This document shows positions 19,429 through 27,905 of a stretch of 64,000 bases of DNA, one piece after another. Positions within the stretch are counted from its first letter, which is position 1; each line of letters opens with the position of its first letter. The position numbers and the translations under genes were made by a program. Origin of the DNA: Kordiimonas marina (GTDB lineage Bacteria > Pseudomonadota > Alphaproteobacteria > Sphingomonadales > Kordiimonadaceae); contig NZ_JAINDF010000006.1 in assembly GCF_023006325.1 (NCBI RefSeq), positions 62,001-126,000 of the forward strand. The letters are read 5' to 3'. The notes beneath the pieces are model-generated. The model was not told the origin of the DNA. It made no database searches and saw only the letters and a list, made by a program, of their open reading frames with translations.

Positions 19429-19734
19429 TTAATTTGCTACATCTAATATATATTGGAAGAAGGACCTCACGGGCTGCTTCTGGCGACTTCCAATGATGAT
19501 ATCCGAACCACCCTTGGCAAAAAGCTTGCCAAGCTGACTGTCGGTTAGGTCAGAATGAATGATATCCGTGAGATATCTCTTGAGTGCTTTTCGGTCTTCT
19601 GGAGCCATGCCTGAAAGCATGCTTTGGAGCTCTTCTTCGAAGGAAAGCCCTAGAAATCCAAAATCCTGATGGAACCCGCGGCAAAACCGGAACCATACCT
19701 CAGGTGCTTTAGTAATCGGGTCTTTCGCCGTCAC
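19429..19734 (-). CDS. Small orphan protein at the end of the ceramide-synthase operon
   Basis: 101 residues, soluble and helical. The GTG start overlaps the TGA stop of the upstream gene (GTGA), so it is translationally coupled. Base composition is visibly lower in GC than its neighbours, suggesting recent arrival. The pattern FHQDFGFLGLSFEEEL followed by a helical segment and SDLTDSQLGKLF recalls contact-dependent-inhibition immunity proteins of the CdiI type, but I cannot confirm that from sequence alone. No toxin gene is next to it. It may equally be an operon-specific accessory protein. Confidence 0.65.
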   Translation of the reverse strand: MTAKDPITKAPEVWFRFCRGFHQDFGFLGLSFEEELQSMLSGMAPEDRKALKRYLTDIIHSDLTDSQLGKLFAKGGSDIIIGSRQKQPVRSFFQYILDVAN

Positions 19735-20867
19735 GCAATCGCCTTCTCATAAACCCGGTAGGTTTTATAGACCTTGCAGCCGATTTCTTCGAGGATGGCG
19801 TTCATGCCGTCATTGTCTTCGAGGATCCAGCCGAGCTCGCCGAAGGTGGCGCCGCGGTCGACGACGTTTTTCTGGCTGACCTGGATCATCCACATGGCCA
19901 TGGCCGCACCCAAGGGGCCTTTCTGGAAGCGCTTGCGCACGCCCATCAGCGGCACGCGGCAGCGGTCTTCCTTGCCGTTCAGCATCCGGTACAGCAGTTT
20001 GACCAGCTTGATCGGGCCGATCTTGCCGTCGAGGTCGCGGATCTTGTGGTTCACGTCCGGGATGGTCAGCATGAAGGCGACCGGTTCGCCGTCATATTCG
20101 CACAGCATGGTGCGGTAGGGCTTCACCACCGGTTTCAGCGCCTTGGCGCCGTGTTCTACCTCGGCCTCAGTGAAGGGCACATAGCCCCAGTTGTCCGACC
20201 AGGCTTCGTTATAGATGTCGAGGACGGTTTTCACTTCCTCGTCGAAATTCTTCATGTCGATCTCACGCAGGGTGAGGCGCTTGTTCTTCTCCGCCATCTT
20301 GACGATGCGGCCCGCGCGTTCCGGCGCGGGTTTCAGGAGGTCCAGCTCATAGGCGAACATGTCCTTGGCTTTATCGAAGCCTTGCGCCTTGATCCAGCCG
20401 TCATACTGCGGGCGGCCGTGGGGCATCATGAACACAGGCGGGGTGTTGAAGCCGTCCACCAGCGTGCCGACTTCCTCAGCGGATGAGAAGGACCACGGCC
20501 CCTGCATCCGAACCATGCCGCGCTCCTTGAGCCAGGCTTCCGCGGTTTCGAGGAGCGCGTCGGCCACTTCCTCATCCAGCGCTTCGAAGTGACCGAAATG
20601 ACCGAGGTTGGGGCCCCACTTTTCCTGCGCGAGGCTGTCGATCTGTGCCGAGATGCGGCCGACGGGCACGCCGTCCCGCTCCGCGACCCACATCTGCACC
20701 TCAGCGTGCTGGAAGTAGGGGTTTTTGCTGGCCTGCAGCACATCCATCCGTTCCATCATCAAGGGCTGGATCCAGTTCGGATCGTCCTTATAGACCGCGC
20801 GGGTGGCGTTCACGAAGGCCTTGATGCCGGATTTATCGGTGACTTTACGGATGGTTACAGTACTCAC
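19731..20867 (-). CDS. cerS: GNAT-fold N-acyltransferase, probable bacterial ceramide synthase (bCerS)
   Basis: A 378-residue protein related to the large GNAT-like family often mis-annotated as acetyltransferase or dATP pyrophosphohydrolase. Visible blocks are NWIQPLMMERMDVLQ, WVAERDGVPVGRISAQID (the acyl-CoA-binding beta strand), MQGPWSFSSAEEVGTLVDGF and the C-terminal GELGWILEDNDGMN. In Caulobacter crescentus a member of this family is the bacterial ceramide synthase, which N-acylates 3-oxo-sphinganine before reduction. The assignment rests on that family resemblance plus the spt-acp-reductase-ligase operon 6 kb away, matching the Caulobacter arrangement. GTG start, with AGGGGAA upstream. 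It is downstream of csaA (66-base gap) in the lptG operon. Confidence 0.7.
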   Translation of the reverse strand: MSTVTIRKVTDKSGIKAFVNATRAVYKDDPNWIQPLMMERMDVLQASKNPYFQHAEVQMWVAERDGVPVGRISAQIDSLAQEKWGPNLGHFGHFEALDEEVADALLETAEAWLKERGMVRMQGPWSFSSAEEVGTLVDGFNTPPVFMMPHGRPQYDGWIKAQGFDKAKDMFAYELDLLKPAPERAGRIVKMAEKNKRLTLREIDMKNFDEEVKTVLDIYNEAWSDNWGYVPFTEAEVEHGAKALKPVVKPYRTMLCEYDGEPVAFMLTIPDVNHKIRDLDGKIGPIKLVKLLYRMLNGKEDRCRVPLMGVRKRFQKGPLGAAMAMWMIQVSQKNVVDRGATFGELGWILEDNDGMNAILEEIGCKVYKTYRVYEKAIA

Positions 20868-20933
20868 GGCAGAAATTCCCCTGGTCGGATGGTGGTGTTG
20901 TCTTTGGATATACCCTTGACGCGGATTTGCAAC

Positions 20934-21275
20934 CTATAAAAGCCGGGTGCCGTTGGGCACGGGCTTCGACGGCGTGATGAGGACGGTGCGGCCGCCTTCC
21001 TCCATGGTGGCGAGGGTCAGCACCTCGGACTTCACGCCCGCGACGCGCTTGGGCGGAAAGTTGACGACCGCGAGCACCTGCATCCCCGGCAGGCTTTCAA
21101 GGCTGTGTTCCGCCGTGATCTGGGCGGAGGTGAGCTTGGTGCCATAATCGGGGCCGAAGTCGACTTCCAGAACATAAGCCGGTTTGATCGCCTTTTCGTT
21201 GGGGCGGGCGCTCAGGATGGTGCCGACGCGGATATCCACCTTGAGGAAATCGCTGAAGTCGATTGTATCGGTCAT
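20934..21275 (-). CDS. csaA: CsaA-type tRNA-binding domain protein
   Basis: A 113-residue single OB-fold protein of the tRNA-binding (EMAP-II/Trbp111) family. Diagnostic stretches are FLKVDIRVGTI at the N-terminus, the SAQITAEHSLESLPGMQVLAV region and VLTLATMEEGG. CsaA homodimers bind tRNA elbows and, in Bacillus, unfolded exported proteins. It starts five bases after the flippase stop, so it is within the lptG-flippase operon. Its relation to lipid genes around it is unclear and may be only positional. Confidence 0.9.
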   Translation of the reverse strand: MTDTIDFSDFLKVDIRVGTILSARPNEKAIKPAYVLEVDFGPDYGTKLTSAQITAEHSLESLPGMQVLAVVNFPPKRVAGVKSEVLTLATMEEGGRTVLITPSKPVPNGTRLL

Positions 21276-21279
21276 AGTG

Positions 21280-22824
21280 TCAGTCTCCGGAAGGTTGGGG
21301 GCGGATGAGGCGGCCGAGCTTGCCCAGCGCCGTGGCGTCCGTGTCCGTCAGGCCATGGCGCACCACAAGCCCCAGCGTGAGCATAAGCCCAAGGAGGGCG
21401 GCAATAAGACCGTAAGGCGCCGGCCAGTGGTTGCTGGCGGGGATCAGCGCGATCATCCCGGCGGAAAGGAGCGCCGACAGCGCCAGCGGGCGCAGGGTGC
21501 CCCTGTCATAGGGCCACAGGCGGAAGAGGGCAGCAGCCTCGATAAGGCTGAGGAGCGCGGTGACATTGAGGCCAACCGCGGCGGCGATGGCGGCGCCGGT
21601 CACACCGTGCGCGGGGATCATAAGCGCGCTGACGATCAGGAGCGCTACGATACCCGCAAGGCCGTTCAGCGCGGCGAGCAGGCGGTGGCCAAGGGTTTCG
21701 ATGATCGCGGACGACGGGCCGGTCGCAGCCTCGATGACCCGGCCGAGGCACAGGATGGCGATGGCGGCAGCCGCGGCCTGGAACTCCGGCCGCATGGTCG
21801 CGAGAATATCATGTCGCGCGAGCACGAGCGCGGCCCCGAACGGCAGCGCAAACGTCAGGCTGAGGCGGGTGGCGTAGGCATACATGGCGCTGAGGGCTTT
21901 ATGGTCGCCTTCGCCCGCGCGTTCGGCGGCCAGGGGCGCCATGACATACTCGAACGTGGTGCGAACGACTTGAAGCGCACTCGCCACCTTGCGCGCGACG
22001 GCATAATAGCCGCCCGCGGCCGCGCCCGCAGCGCCCGGCAGCATGAAATTGAGCACCATCACCGGGAATTCGCTGAACAGCTTCTTGGTGATGGTCGCCG
22101 GCATCAGCGACAGGCCGGTGGTGCGCAGCTCCTTGGTTGTGGCCCCTGTGATCGGCGCTTTCAGGACTGCTGAGAGGTCGTAATAGCGGGCGATAAGCCG
22201 GAGCGCGAGCAGGGCGGCGAGAATGACGCTGACCAGATGCGCGGCGAACAGGCCGTAGGTGCGGGCACCCAAAAGGCCAAGCGAGACGGCGACGATAAGC
22301 CTCAGCCCCTGCTCATAGAAGATGCGCACCTTGATCTCCGGCCCGAAGGTGCGGCGCGCGCGGATCGCGGCGGTCGCCACCTCCACAAACGTCCAGAAGG
22401 GCAGCACCCAGACATAAAGCCGGATCACGCTGATGAGGTGGGCTTCGTCGGCCTTGGCGGCATTCAGGTGCGGCGCGATCATGGGGGCGAGAAGTGTGGT
22501 CACCAGCGCGATCAGGCAGGATGCCAGAAAGCTGGATTTGAGCGCGGTACCGGTGATGCGACTGGCTTCCGCCTCTCCCGCACGCGGGATGAAGCGCTGG
22601 AGGCTCATCCCCATGCCCAGGTCGGTCACCGTGGTGGCGACGCGGACATAGCTCCACAGCACCGCGAACAGGCCGAAGGTGGCGCTGCCGTAAACCCAGG
22701 TGAAGGCGATGACCGAGCCGACCTCAATGAGCGCGCCCAACCGGCCGAGGAACGCATAGCCCGCGCCACCCGCGACCCGCGCGGTATGGTGGGCGTGGTC
22801 CGGCTGGTTGGCCTCCTCCGTCAT
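21280..22824 (-). CDS. MOP-superfamily polysaccharide/lipid flippase
   Basis: A 514-residue integral membrane protein with about 12-14 hydrophobic segments and the arrangement of oligosaccharide flippases (Wzx/MurJ superfamily): an N-terminal ALIEVGSVIAFTWVYGSATFG helix pair, the FALPFGAALVLARHD segment midway and a Leu/Ala-rich C-terminus. Such proteins flip lipid-linked sugars or other amphipaths across the inner membrane. Its ATG overlaps the lptG stop (ATGA), so the two are translationally coupled. No glycosyltransferases are near; with ceramide genes on both sides, a sphingolipid-derived substrate is worth testing (inference). Confidence 0.85.
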   Translation of the reverse strand: MTEEANQPDHAHHTARVAGGAGYAFLGRLGALIEVGSVIAFTWVYGSATFGLFAVLWSYVRVATTVTDLGMGMSLQRFIPRAGEAEASRITGTALKSSFLASCLIALVTTLLAPMIAPHLNAAKADEAHLISVIRLYVWVLPFWTFVEVATAAIRARRTFGPEIKVRIFYEQGLRLIVAVSLGLLGARTYGLFAAHLVSVILAALLALRLIARYYDLSAVLKAPITGATTKELRTTGLSLMPATITKKLFSEFPVMVLNFMLPGAAGAAAGGYYAVARKVASALQVVRTTFEYVMAPLAAERAGEGDHKALSAMYAYATRLSLTFALPFGAALVLARHDILATMRPEFQAAAAAIAILCLGRVIEAATGPSSAIIETLGHRLLAALNGLAGIVALLIVSALMIPAHGVTGAAIAAAVGLNVTALLSLIEAAALFRLWPYDRGTLRPLALSALLSAGMIALIPASNHWPAPYGLIAALLGLMLTLGLVVRHGLTDTDATALGKLGRLIRPQPSGD

Positions 22825-23993
22825 GGCGGCGGGACTTCCGCGGGCCTCGCGTGCCGGGGTGGTGGCTTACCGCCTTCCTCGGTGTTGAAGAGGACGGCAT
22901 AGCCGAGCAGCATGAACAGGAAGAAGGGCGCCCAGGCGGCCAGGAACGGCGGCGCGACGCCAAATTCGCCCATCGCCAGCATGAAATTGTCGGCGACGAA
23001 GAAGCTGAAGCCTAGCGCCATCCCGAACACCAGGCGGATCGCCAGGCTGCCGGCGCGGTGCACCCCGAAAGCGGCCACAGCGGCCAGAAGCGGCATCAGG
23101 AGCGTGGAGGCGGGCCCAGCGAGCTTCTGCCAGAAGGCGGCCATCAGCTTCTCGGTCGGCTGGCCCTGCGCCTTCAACTGTTTGATCACGCCCCACAGCT
23201 TGAAGAAGGAGACATAGTTCGGGTTGACGTTCAGGGTCAGGAAGCGTTCCGGCTTAATCGGCGTGTTCCAGTCGGCGATCGGGATGATCGTCACCTTGTG
23301 GGTCGCCAAATCCAGGCGCCGCATTTCATGGAGCGTCCATTTGCCGTCCTGATACCAGGCGAAATCGGCCTTCTCGATGGAGGTGAGCTTGCCTTCACCA
23401 TTGCGCATGAACAGCGAGACTTTATCCAGCACCACACGGTTCCTGAGCTGGTTCACCGCTTCGACCAGCACCAGCGTGTTGCCTTCCTTCAGCCACACCC
23501 GGCCGGTGAGGTTGTTGTTGGGCGGCAGGTCGACGGCATAGTCATTGTCCTGCCAGTATTTCAGGTCAGCTGCGGCCTTGACCACCACGGTTTCGTTGAA
23601 GGCGAAATGCGCGATGGCGATCAGGAACGAGGCGAGCCCGAGCGGCAGCAGGATACGGTGCGCCGACAAGCCGATCGCCTTCATCACCACCACTTCGCTG
23701 TGCTGGTTGAGGGTCGCGAGCGTTAGCAAGGTCGCGAGAAGCGCGGTGAAGGGCGCGAACTGGCTGATAAATTCAGGCGCGCGCATGCTGACGTAGGAGA
23801 CCAGTGAAACCCATGTCGCCCCCTGGGCTTTCATGATGTCATCGGTATGGGCCAAGAGGTCCAGAAGCTGGAGCACGGTGATCACCCCGACCAGAATGCC
23901 GAGAAAACGCCCGACATGCAGCCGCACCATATAACGCGCGAGCGTGCGTGACGGCACGACCAGACGGCGGAGCTGGCGTAAAGTTTCCCTCAC
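22821..23993 (-). CDS. lptG: LptG/LptF-type permease (YjgP/YjgQ family)
   Basis: A 390-residue membrane protein of the LptF/LptG family: TM1 at about residues 29-45, then three hydrophobic segments by residue 130, a periplasmic beta-jellyroll (about 140-270, including WLKEGNTLVLVEAVNQLRN) and two C-terminal segments. LptG with LptF and LptB2 extracts lipopolysaccharide from the inner membrane. The GTG start has GGGAGG upstream. Usually lptF sits immediately before lptG; here none is visible and the gene leads a unit with a flippase and the ceramide synthase. It may be the housekeeping LptG with a distant LptF, or a paralogue for another lipid. I call the family confidently, the role less so. 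Confidence 0.85.
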   Translation of the reverse strand: MRETLRQLRRLVVPSRTLARYMVRLHVGRFLGILVGVITVLQLLDLLAHTDDIMKAQGATWVSLVSYVSMRAPEFISQFAPFTALLATLLTLATLNQHSEVVVMKAIGLSAHRILLPLGLASFLIAIAHFAFNETVVVKAAADLKYWQDNDYAVDLPPNNNLTGRVWLKEGNTLVLVEAVNQLRNRVVLDKVSLFMRNGEGKLTSIEKADFAWYQDGKWTLHEMRRLDLATHKVTIIPIADWNTPIKPERFLTLNVNPNYVSFFKLWGVIKQLKAQGQPTEKLMAAFWQKLAGPASTLLMPLLAAVAAFGVHRAGSLAIRLVFGMALGFSFFVADNFMLAMGEFGVAPPFLAAWAPFFLFMLLGYAVLFNTEEGGKPPPRHARPAEVPPP

Positions 23994-24387
23994 AGGCGGG
24001 CCTCCCGGGTGGGAAGGGTAACGTGCGTTGGTTCGGTGTGATGCGTAAAATAGACCATAGGATGGCGCTACACTGGTTCCGGGACGGTTTCAAGGGGCAT
24101 TTGCCTGCGCCTAGGCGTATCGGCGACTTCACGCTTGCGGAGACCTGTGGGTCTCTCTCATGGCGGCGGTGAGGCGGCAGGGGCTTCGAAATCGGTGGGG
24201 CAACATAATTTTGCCACCATCCCCGGGCAAGCAGAGGGGGAGGCCGGGCTCACCCCTAATTGGCGTTTTTCCGACGCTAGGGTTTGAGAAATTGGCCATT
24301 TGCCGCTATGAAGGGGGCATCGTTGCAATAATGTGACGACGTGGCCCCTCATGGGCCTGTTTGTTTATGTGTGGAGCAACACCCGTC
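23994..24387. other. Intergenic region between divergent lipid operons
   Basis: 394 bases between the lptG operon (minus) and the lipid-kinase operon (plus). It should hold both promoters. The only clear structure is a small hairpin, GAGACC/GGTCTC, near 24139-24155. No open frame, tRNA or long repeat is seen. Confidence 0.6.
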
Positions 24388-25380
24388 ATGCAACTCGATA
24401 GGACCAGCATAAAGACCGGCGCGGCCGTTCCGCTTGTCGCTATCATTTCGAATCCGTTGAGCACCAGCAACACGGACCGGATGGAGGGCATCCGCCGTGT
24501 CATCGACGAAAGCGCGAATGTCGTGCATTTCGAGCTGGACGGCATGGAGACGGTTGATGAGGCGCTGCAGCTTTTTGCGCGCGCGAACCCCGCAATTCTG
24601 ATCATCAACGGTGGCGACGGAACCATCGGCGCCGTGCTTGCCGCTATTTTGCACCGCAACCCGTTTGACGTGGTACCGCCGATCGCGTTCCTGCCCGGCG
24701 GCAAAACCAACATGACGGCGGCTGATCTCGGCTATCGCGGCAAGCCCGAAAGGGTGCTCAGGCGTCTTCTGGATATCGCGCAGCGCGGCACCATCGCCAA
24801 GCAACTGGCGACCCGTCATCTGGTGGAGCTTGACCTTGGGGACGGCTCCAACCCGCGCGTCGGCACCTTCTTCGGCACCGCCGGTGTGGTCAAAGGCATC
24901 CATTGGTGCCGCCAGAATGCCTATTCCCGTGGCCTGCCGAACGGTGTGGCCCATTTGGCTGTCGTCGGGAAGCTGCTTTTGTCGGCCTTCGGGGTTGGGC
25001 GGCCGCTGATGGTTTCCGACCCGATGACGGTGACGGTTTTGGGCGGCGGCCGCTTCACAGGCCAGTTTTCCGCGGTGATCAGTACGACGCTCGACCGGCT
25101 TATCCTCGGCCTTAAACCTTACGGCCGTGAAGGCGCGGGCGGTTTGCGCTTTTCCGCGGTGGAAGCGGGCGGCAGCAACCTGATGCGGGCGCTGAAAGGC
25201 CTCGTGACCGGGGCTTACGGCAAGAAAACCATCGACGGCGTTCATGTCCGCCGGGCCAATGAAATCCGCATTGAGGGCACAGACCCGGTTACGCTCGATG
25301 GCGAAATCTATCATCCCAAACCCGGCCGTGCGCTGACGCTCCGGGGTGACCGTCAGCTGACCTTTGTCTCGCTGAAGTAA
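24388..25380 (+). CDS. DAGK-family lipid kinase, candidate ceramide kinase
   Basis: A 330-residue protein with the diacylglycerol-kinase/sphingosine-kinase catalytic fold: the N-terminal strand VAIISNPLST, the nucleotide-binding motif INGGDGTIGA (GGDGT at about 75-79) and the LPGGKTNM segment at about 107-114, in the position of the PxGTxN motif of this family. The C-terminal half is a beta sandwich ending in LDGEIY. No membrane segment. ATG 24388 is chosen as start; TTG 24361 and ATG 24367 lack a ribosome site. In Caulobacter an evolutionarily distinct kinase of this fold near spt (CpgB) phosphorylates ceramide. Sitting here opposite an spt operon, the same role is the best guess; diacylglycerol kinase is the alternative. 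Confidence 0.75.
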   Translation: MQLDRTSIKTGAAVPLVAIISNPLSTSNTDRMEGIRRVIDESANVVHFELDGMETVDEALQLFARANPAILIINGGDGTIGAVLAAILHRNPFDVVPPIAFLPGGKTNMTAADLGYRGKPERVLRRLLDIAQRGTIAKQLATRHLVELDLGDGSNPRVGTFFGTAGVVKGIHWCRQNAYSRGLPNGVAHLAVVGKLLLSAFGVGRPLMVSDPMTVTVLGGGRFTGQFSAVISTTLDRLILGLKPYGREGAGGLRFSAVEAGGSNLMRALKGLVTGAYGKKTIDGVHVRRANEIRIEGTDPVTLDGEIYHPKPGRALTLRGDRQLTFVSLK

Positions 25381-25392
25381 GGGGAGACGGGA

Positions 25393-26331
25393 ATGTCGGA
25401 CCCCACGGCGGCGCTTCACCGCTTTATCCTTCATGAGTGGCAGCGGGATGTCGCGCACGAGGTGATGGCGGCAGCACAGGACATCGCTGCCCGGTATGAG
25501 GGCAGTGTCGCCGGTATCCTGTTTTACGGTTCGTGCCTGCGCACAGGCCAGATCGCCGACAAGATTCTCGATTTTTACGTGATTGTGGACAGCTACCGCG
25601 CAGCATATGCAAGCAGATGGTTGCGTATAGCTAACCGCCTTATTCCGCCTAACGTTTTCTATCATGAAATCGACGCGGGTGGGGTGACTGTGCGGTCCAA
25701 ATATGCGGTGCTGTCGCGCGCGGACCTTGCGTTCCGTACGGGGCCTGAATGCCTGAATGTGTCCGTTTGGGCGCGCTTCTGCCAGCCATGCCTGCTTCTG
25801 CTGCCGCGCGATGAGGCAACCAAAGAGGCCATCGCGGGGGATGTGGCGCAGGCGGCTGTCACGATGATTGGCAACCTGGTTGATCTGAAACCTTCGCTGA
25901 GGCTTTCGCGCCAGCTATGGGTGGCGGCGTTTGAACAGACCTATGCGGCCGAGTTGCGCTCAGAACGCGGCGGCAAGGGCTTGGAAATCTATCTGCTTGA
26001 CCAGGACCGCTATGACCGCATGACGCCCCTGGTGCTTGATGCCCTTGGGCTTGCCCCTGCGGCGGAGAAGAGCGCGAAGCAGCCTGCAAGGCTGAAGCTT
26101 ATCGGTCCGCGCCTTACATGGGCCGCGCGGCGGATCAATGGCAAGGTCATCAGTTTCCTGCGGCTGGTGAAGGCCTCGATGACCTTTGACGGTGGCATCG
26201 ACTATCTGGCCTGGAAGATCCGCCGTCATTCGGGGGTGGAGATTGCTATCACCCCCTGGATGCGGCGCCACCCGGTGCTGGCGGGTGTCAGCCTGTTCTG
26301 GGGCCTTCGTAAAAAAGGCGCGTTCAAATAA
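25393..26331 (+). CDS. Tam41-like nucleotidyltransferase, candidate CDP-lipid synthase
   Basis: 312 residues with a nucleotidyltransferase core. ILFYGSCLRTG (YGS at 45-47) is followed by ILDFYVIVD (Asp60, Asp66), spaced as in mitochondrial CDP-diacylglycerol synthase Tam41. Further on, VRSKYAVLSRADL (Lys103) and a W-x-RFCQPCLLLL stretch mirror the Tam41 pattern KYGVI...DL...W...GR..KP. Tam41 makes CDP-diacylglycerol from phosphatidate and CTP and is unrelated to CdsA. Starts 12 bases after the lipid kinase with AAGGGGAG upstream, so they form an operon. Together they could convert ceramide to ceramide-1-phosphate and then CDP-ceramide. The similarity is by eye and the substrate is inferred. 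Confidence 0.65.
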   Translation: MSDPTAALHRFILHEWQRDVAHEVMAAAQDIAARYEGSVAGILFYGSCLRTGQIADKILDFYVIVDSYRAAYASRWLRIANRLIPPNVFYHEIDAGGVTVRSKYAVLSRADLAFRTGPECLNVSVWARFCQPCLLLLPRDEATKEAIAGDVAQAAVTMIGNLVDLKPSLRLSRQLWVAAFEQTYAAELRSERGGKGLEIYLLDQDRYDRMTPLVLDALGLAPAAEKSAKQPARLKLIGPRLTWAARRINGKVISFLRLVKASMTFDGGIDYLAWKIRRHSGVEIAITPWMRRHPVLAGVSLFWGLRKKGAFK

Positions 26332-26357
26332 AAAAGGCGACCGTCAGGCCGCCTTTT
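26332..26357. terminator. Bidirectional terminator between the kinase operon and spt
   Basis: AAAAGGCG (26332-26339) pairs with CGCCTTTT (26350-26357) around a 10-base loop. T-rich tracts stand on both strands, so it can end both convergent units. Confidence 0.8.
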
Positions 26358-26376
26358 CTTCATTCATTATAATCGC

Positions 26377-27585
26377 TTACGCTTCCGGCTTTAGTTCCAG
26401 ACCAACCTTGTTGGCAGTGATGACGAAGCGCTTGATGATCTCGTCGATCTGCTCGGGCGTATGCAGGGCGTTAATGCTCACGCGCATCAGGAACATGCCA
26501 GCAGGTGTCGCGGGCGGGGCTGCCATATTGGTGTAAACACCTTCCATAAGAAGGTTCTCCCAGAAATGGGTGCCCAGCATGATATCCGGCATATAGACCG
26601 CGATGATCGGGCTTTGGGCTTCCGGCGTCGCCAGGTCGAACCCGGCCTTCTTGAGGCCTGCGTGCAACCGGCGGGCATTTTCCCACAGGTGGGCACGGCG
26701 GTTGCCGCTGCGCTTGATGGCCTCGATCGCCTTGATGGCTGAGGCCACGATGCTCGGCGGCGGGCTCGCGGTAAAGATATAGGGACGGGAGATGAAGCGG
26801 AGCACGTCGAATTTCGGATGGTTCGACACGGCAAAACCGCCAACTGTCCCCACCGATTTCGAGAAGGTACCGACATAGAAGTCGACCAAATGCTCAACGC
26901 CCAGCGCTTCGGCGACGCCGCGGCCGTTTTCACCGCAGAAGCCCATGGAATGCGCTTCGTCAACCAGCGTCATGCAGCCGTATTTCTTGGCGACTTCAAG
27001 GAGTTCCTTGAGGGGCGCCGCATCACCGAGCATTGAATAGATGCCTTCGACGACAACCAGCTTGCCGGCGTCTTCGGGCAGACGCTTCAGCCGGCGTTCC
27101 ATCTGCTCGACGTTATTATGCTTGAAGCGGACAATGGTGGCATTGCCCATGGAGCAGCCGTCATAGATGGAGGCGTGGCTGTCGGCATCGATGATGACAT
27201 AGTCGTCTTTGCCGCCCAGCGCCGAGATCATGCCCAGGTTGGCCTGATAGCCGGTCGAGAAGACCATGCAGTGTTCCATGCCGTAAAAGTCGGCGATGGT
27301 CGCTTCGAGAAGCTTATGGTCGGCATAGGTGCCGTTGAGAGAACGCGAACCGGTGGTGCCGGTGCCGAACCTGTCGATGGCATCCTTGGCAGCGGCCATG
27401 GCCTCTTCATTGAAGGTCATGCCCATATAGTTGTTGGTACCGGCCAAAATGGTCCGGCGTCCGTCGATCATGGCCTCGGTTTCGGAGAGGATTTCATCCA
27501 TCACCACCGTGAAGGGGTCGGCTTTTTCAAACGGCAGCGACGCACGCAGCGCCACCATGGAATCAAATTTGTCCAATAAATCCAC
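26377..27585 (-). CDS. spt: Serine palmitoyltransferase
   Basis: A 402-residue PLP enzyme of the alpha-oxoamine synthase family, condensing L-serine with an acyl thioester to 3-oxo-sphinganine, the committed step of sphingolipid synthesis. Key residues: His137 in DADSHAS (stacks on PLP), Asp209 in LVDEAHSMG, and the PLP lysine Lys243 in GTFSKSVGTVGGF. GTGTTGSR near 75-80 is conserved across the family. KBL and ALAS are relatives, but the partner genes settle the choice: an ACP starts five bases upstream, followed by the reductase and acyl-AMP ligase in the order known for Caulobacter ceramide synthesis. It is the last gene of its operon and ends at a bidirectional terminator. Confidence 0.9.
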   Translation of the reverse strand: MDLLDKFDSMVALRASLPFEKADPFTVVMDEILSETEAMIDGRRTILAGTNNYMGMTFNEEAMAAAKDAIDRFGTGTTGSRSLNGTYADHKLLEATIADFYGMEHCMVFSTGYQANLGMISALGGKDDYVIIDADSHASIYDGCSMGNATIVRFKHNNVEQMERRLKRLPEDAGKLVVVEGIYSMLGDAAPLKELLEVAKKYGCMTLVDEAHSMGFCGENGRGVAEALGVEHLVDFYVGTFSKSVGTVGGFAVSNHPKFDVLRFISRPYIFTASPPPSIVASAIKAIEAIKRSGNRRAHLWENARRLHAGLKKAGFDLATPEAQSPIIAVYMPDIMLGTHFWENLLMEGVYTNMAAPPATPAGMFLMRVSINALHTPEQIDEIIKRFVITANKVGLELKPEA

Positions 27586-27590
27586 GATAC

Positions 27591-27836
27591 TCAGCCTTCG
27601 TTGACGATTTTCTCGACGGCGTCCGCCACATGCTCGATGGTTTCAAGGTCGGGCAGCATATTCAGCGGCAGGACGATGTCGAACTCGTCCTCGATTTCGG
27701 CCACAAGGTCCATGACGGTAAGCGAATCCAACTGCAGGTCAGACGCAAATGTAGTCTGCGGGCCCAATTCTACGCTGCGCTTGTTAAGCGGCGCAATTAA
27801 TTCGTAAATCTTTTCAAGGGTCTGGGTGCTGGCCAT
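27591..27836 (-). CDS. acpR: Acyl carrier protein dedicated to sphingolipid synthesis
   Basis: An 81-residue acyl carrier protein. The phosphopantetheine site is Ser38 in LQLDSLTVMDLV, followed by the acidic recognition helix EIEDEFD. It differs from housekeeping AcpP (no fab genes around) and lies five bases upstream of spt. In Caulobacter the equivalent AcpR is loaded by a dedicated synthetase and supplies the acyl chain to Spt; the same is inferred here. The gap to the upstream reductase is 69 bases. Confidence 0.88.
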   Translation of the reverse strand: MASTQTLEKIYELIAPLNKRSVELGPQTTFASDLQLDSLTVMDLVAEIEDEFDIVLPLNMLPDLETIEHVADAVEKIVNEG

Positions 27837-27905
27837 CGTGTCCGCCTATCTGTTTGCTGCTAGCCTACTGGATTAATCACTCGTCTTATATCGGGCTGGA
27901 CGCCA

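Noticed and set aside
26377-27585. Glycine C-acetyltransferase (Kbl) or ALA synthase instead of Spt
   Set aside because: The sequence belongs to the same family, but the adjacent dedicated ACP, FAAL and SDR fit serine palmitoyltransferase and not threonine degradation or haem synthesis.
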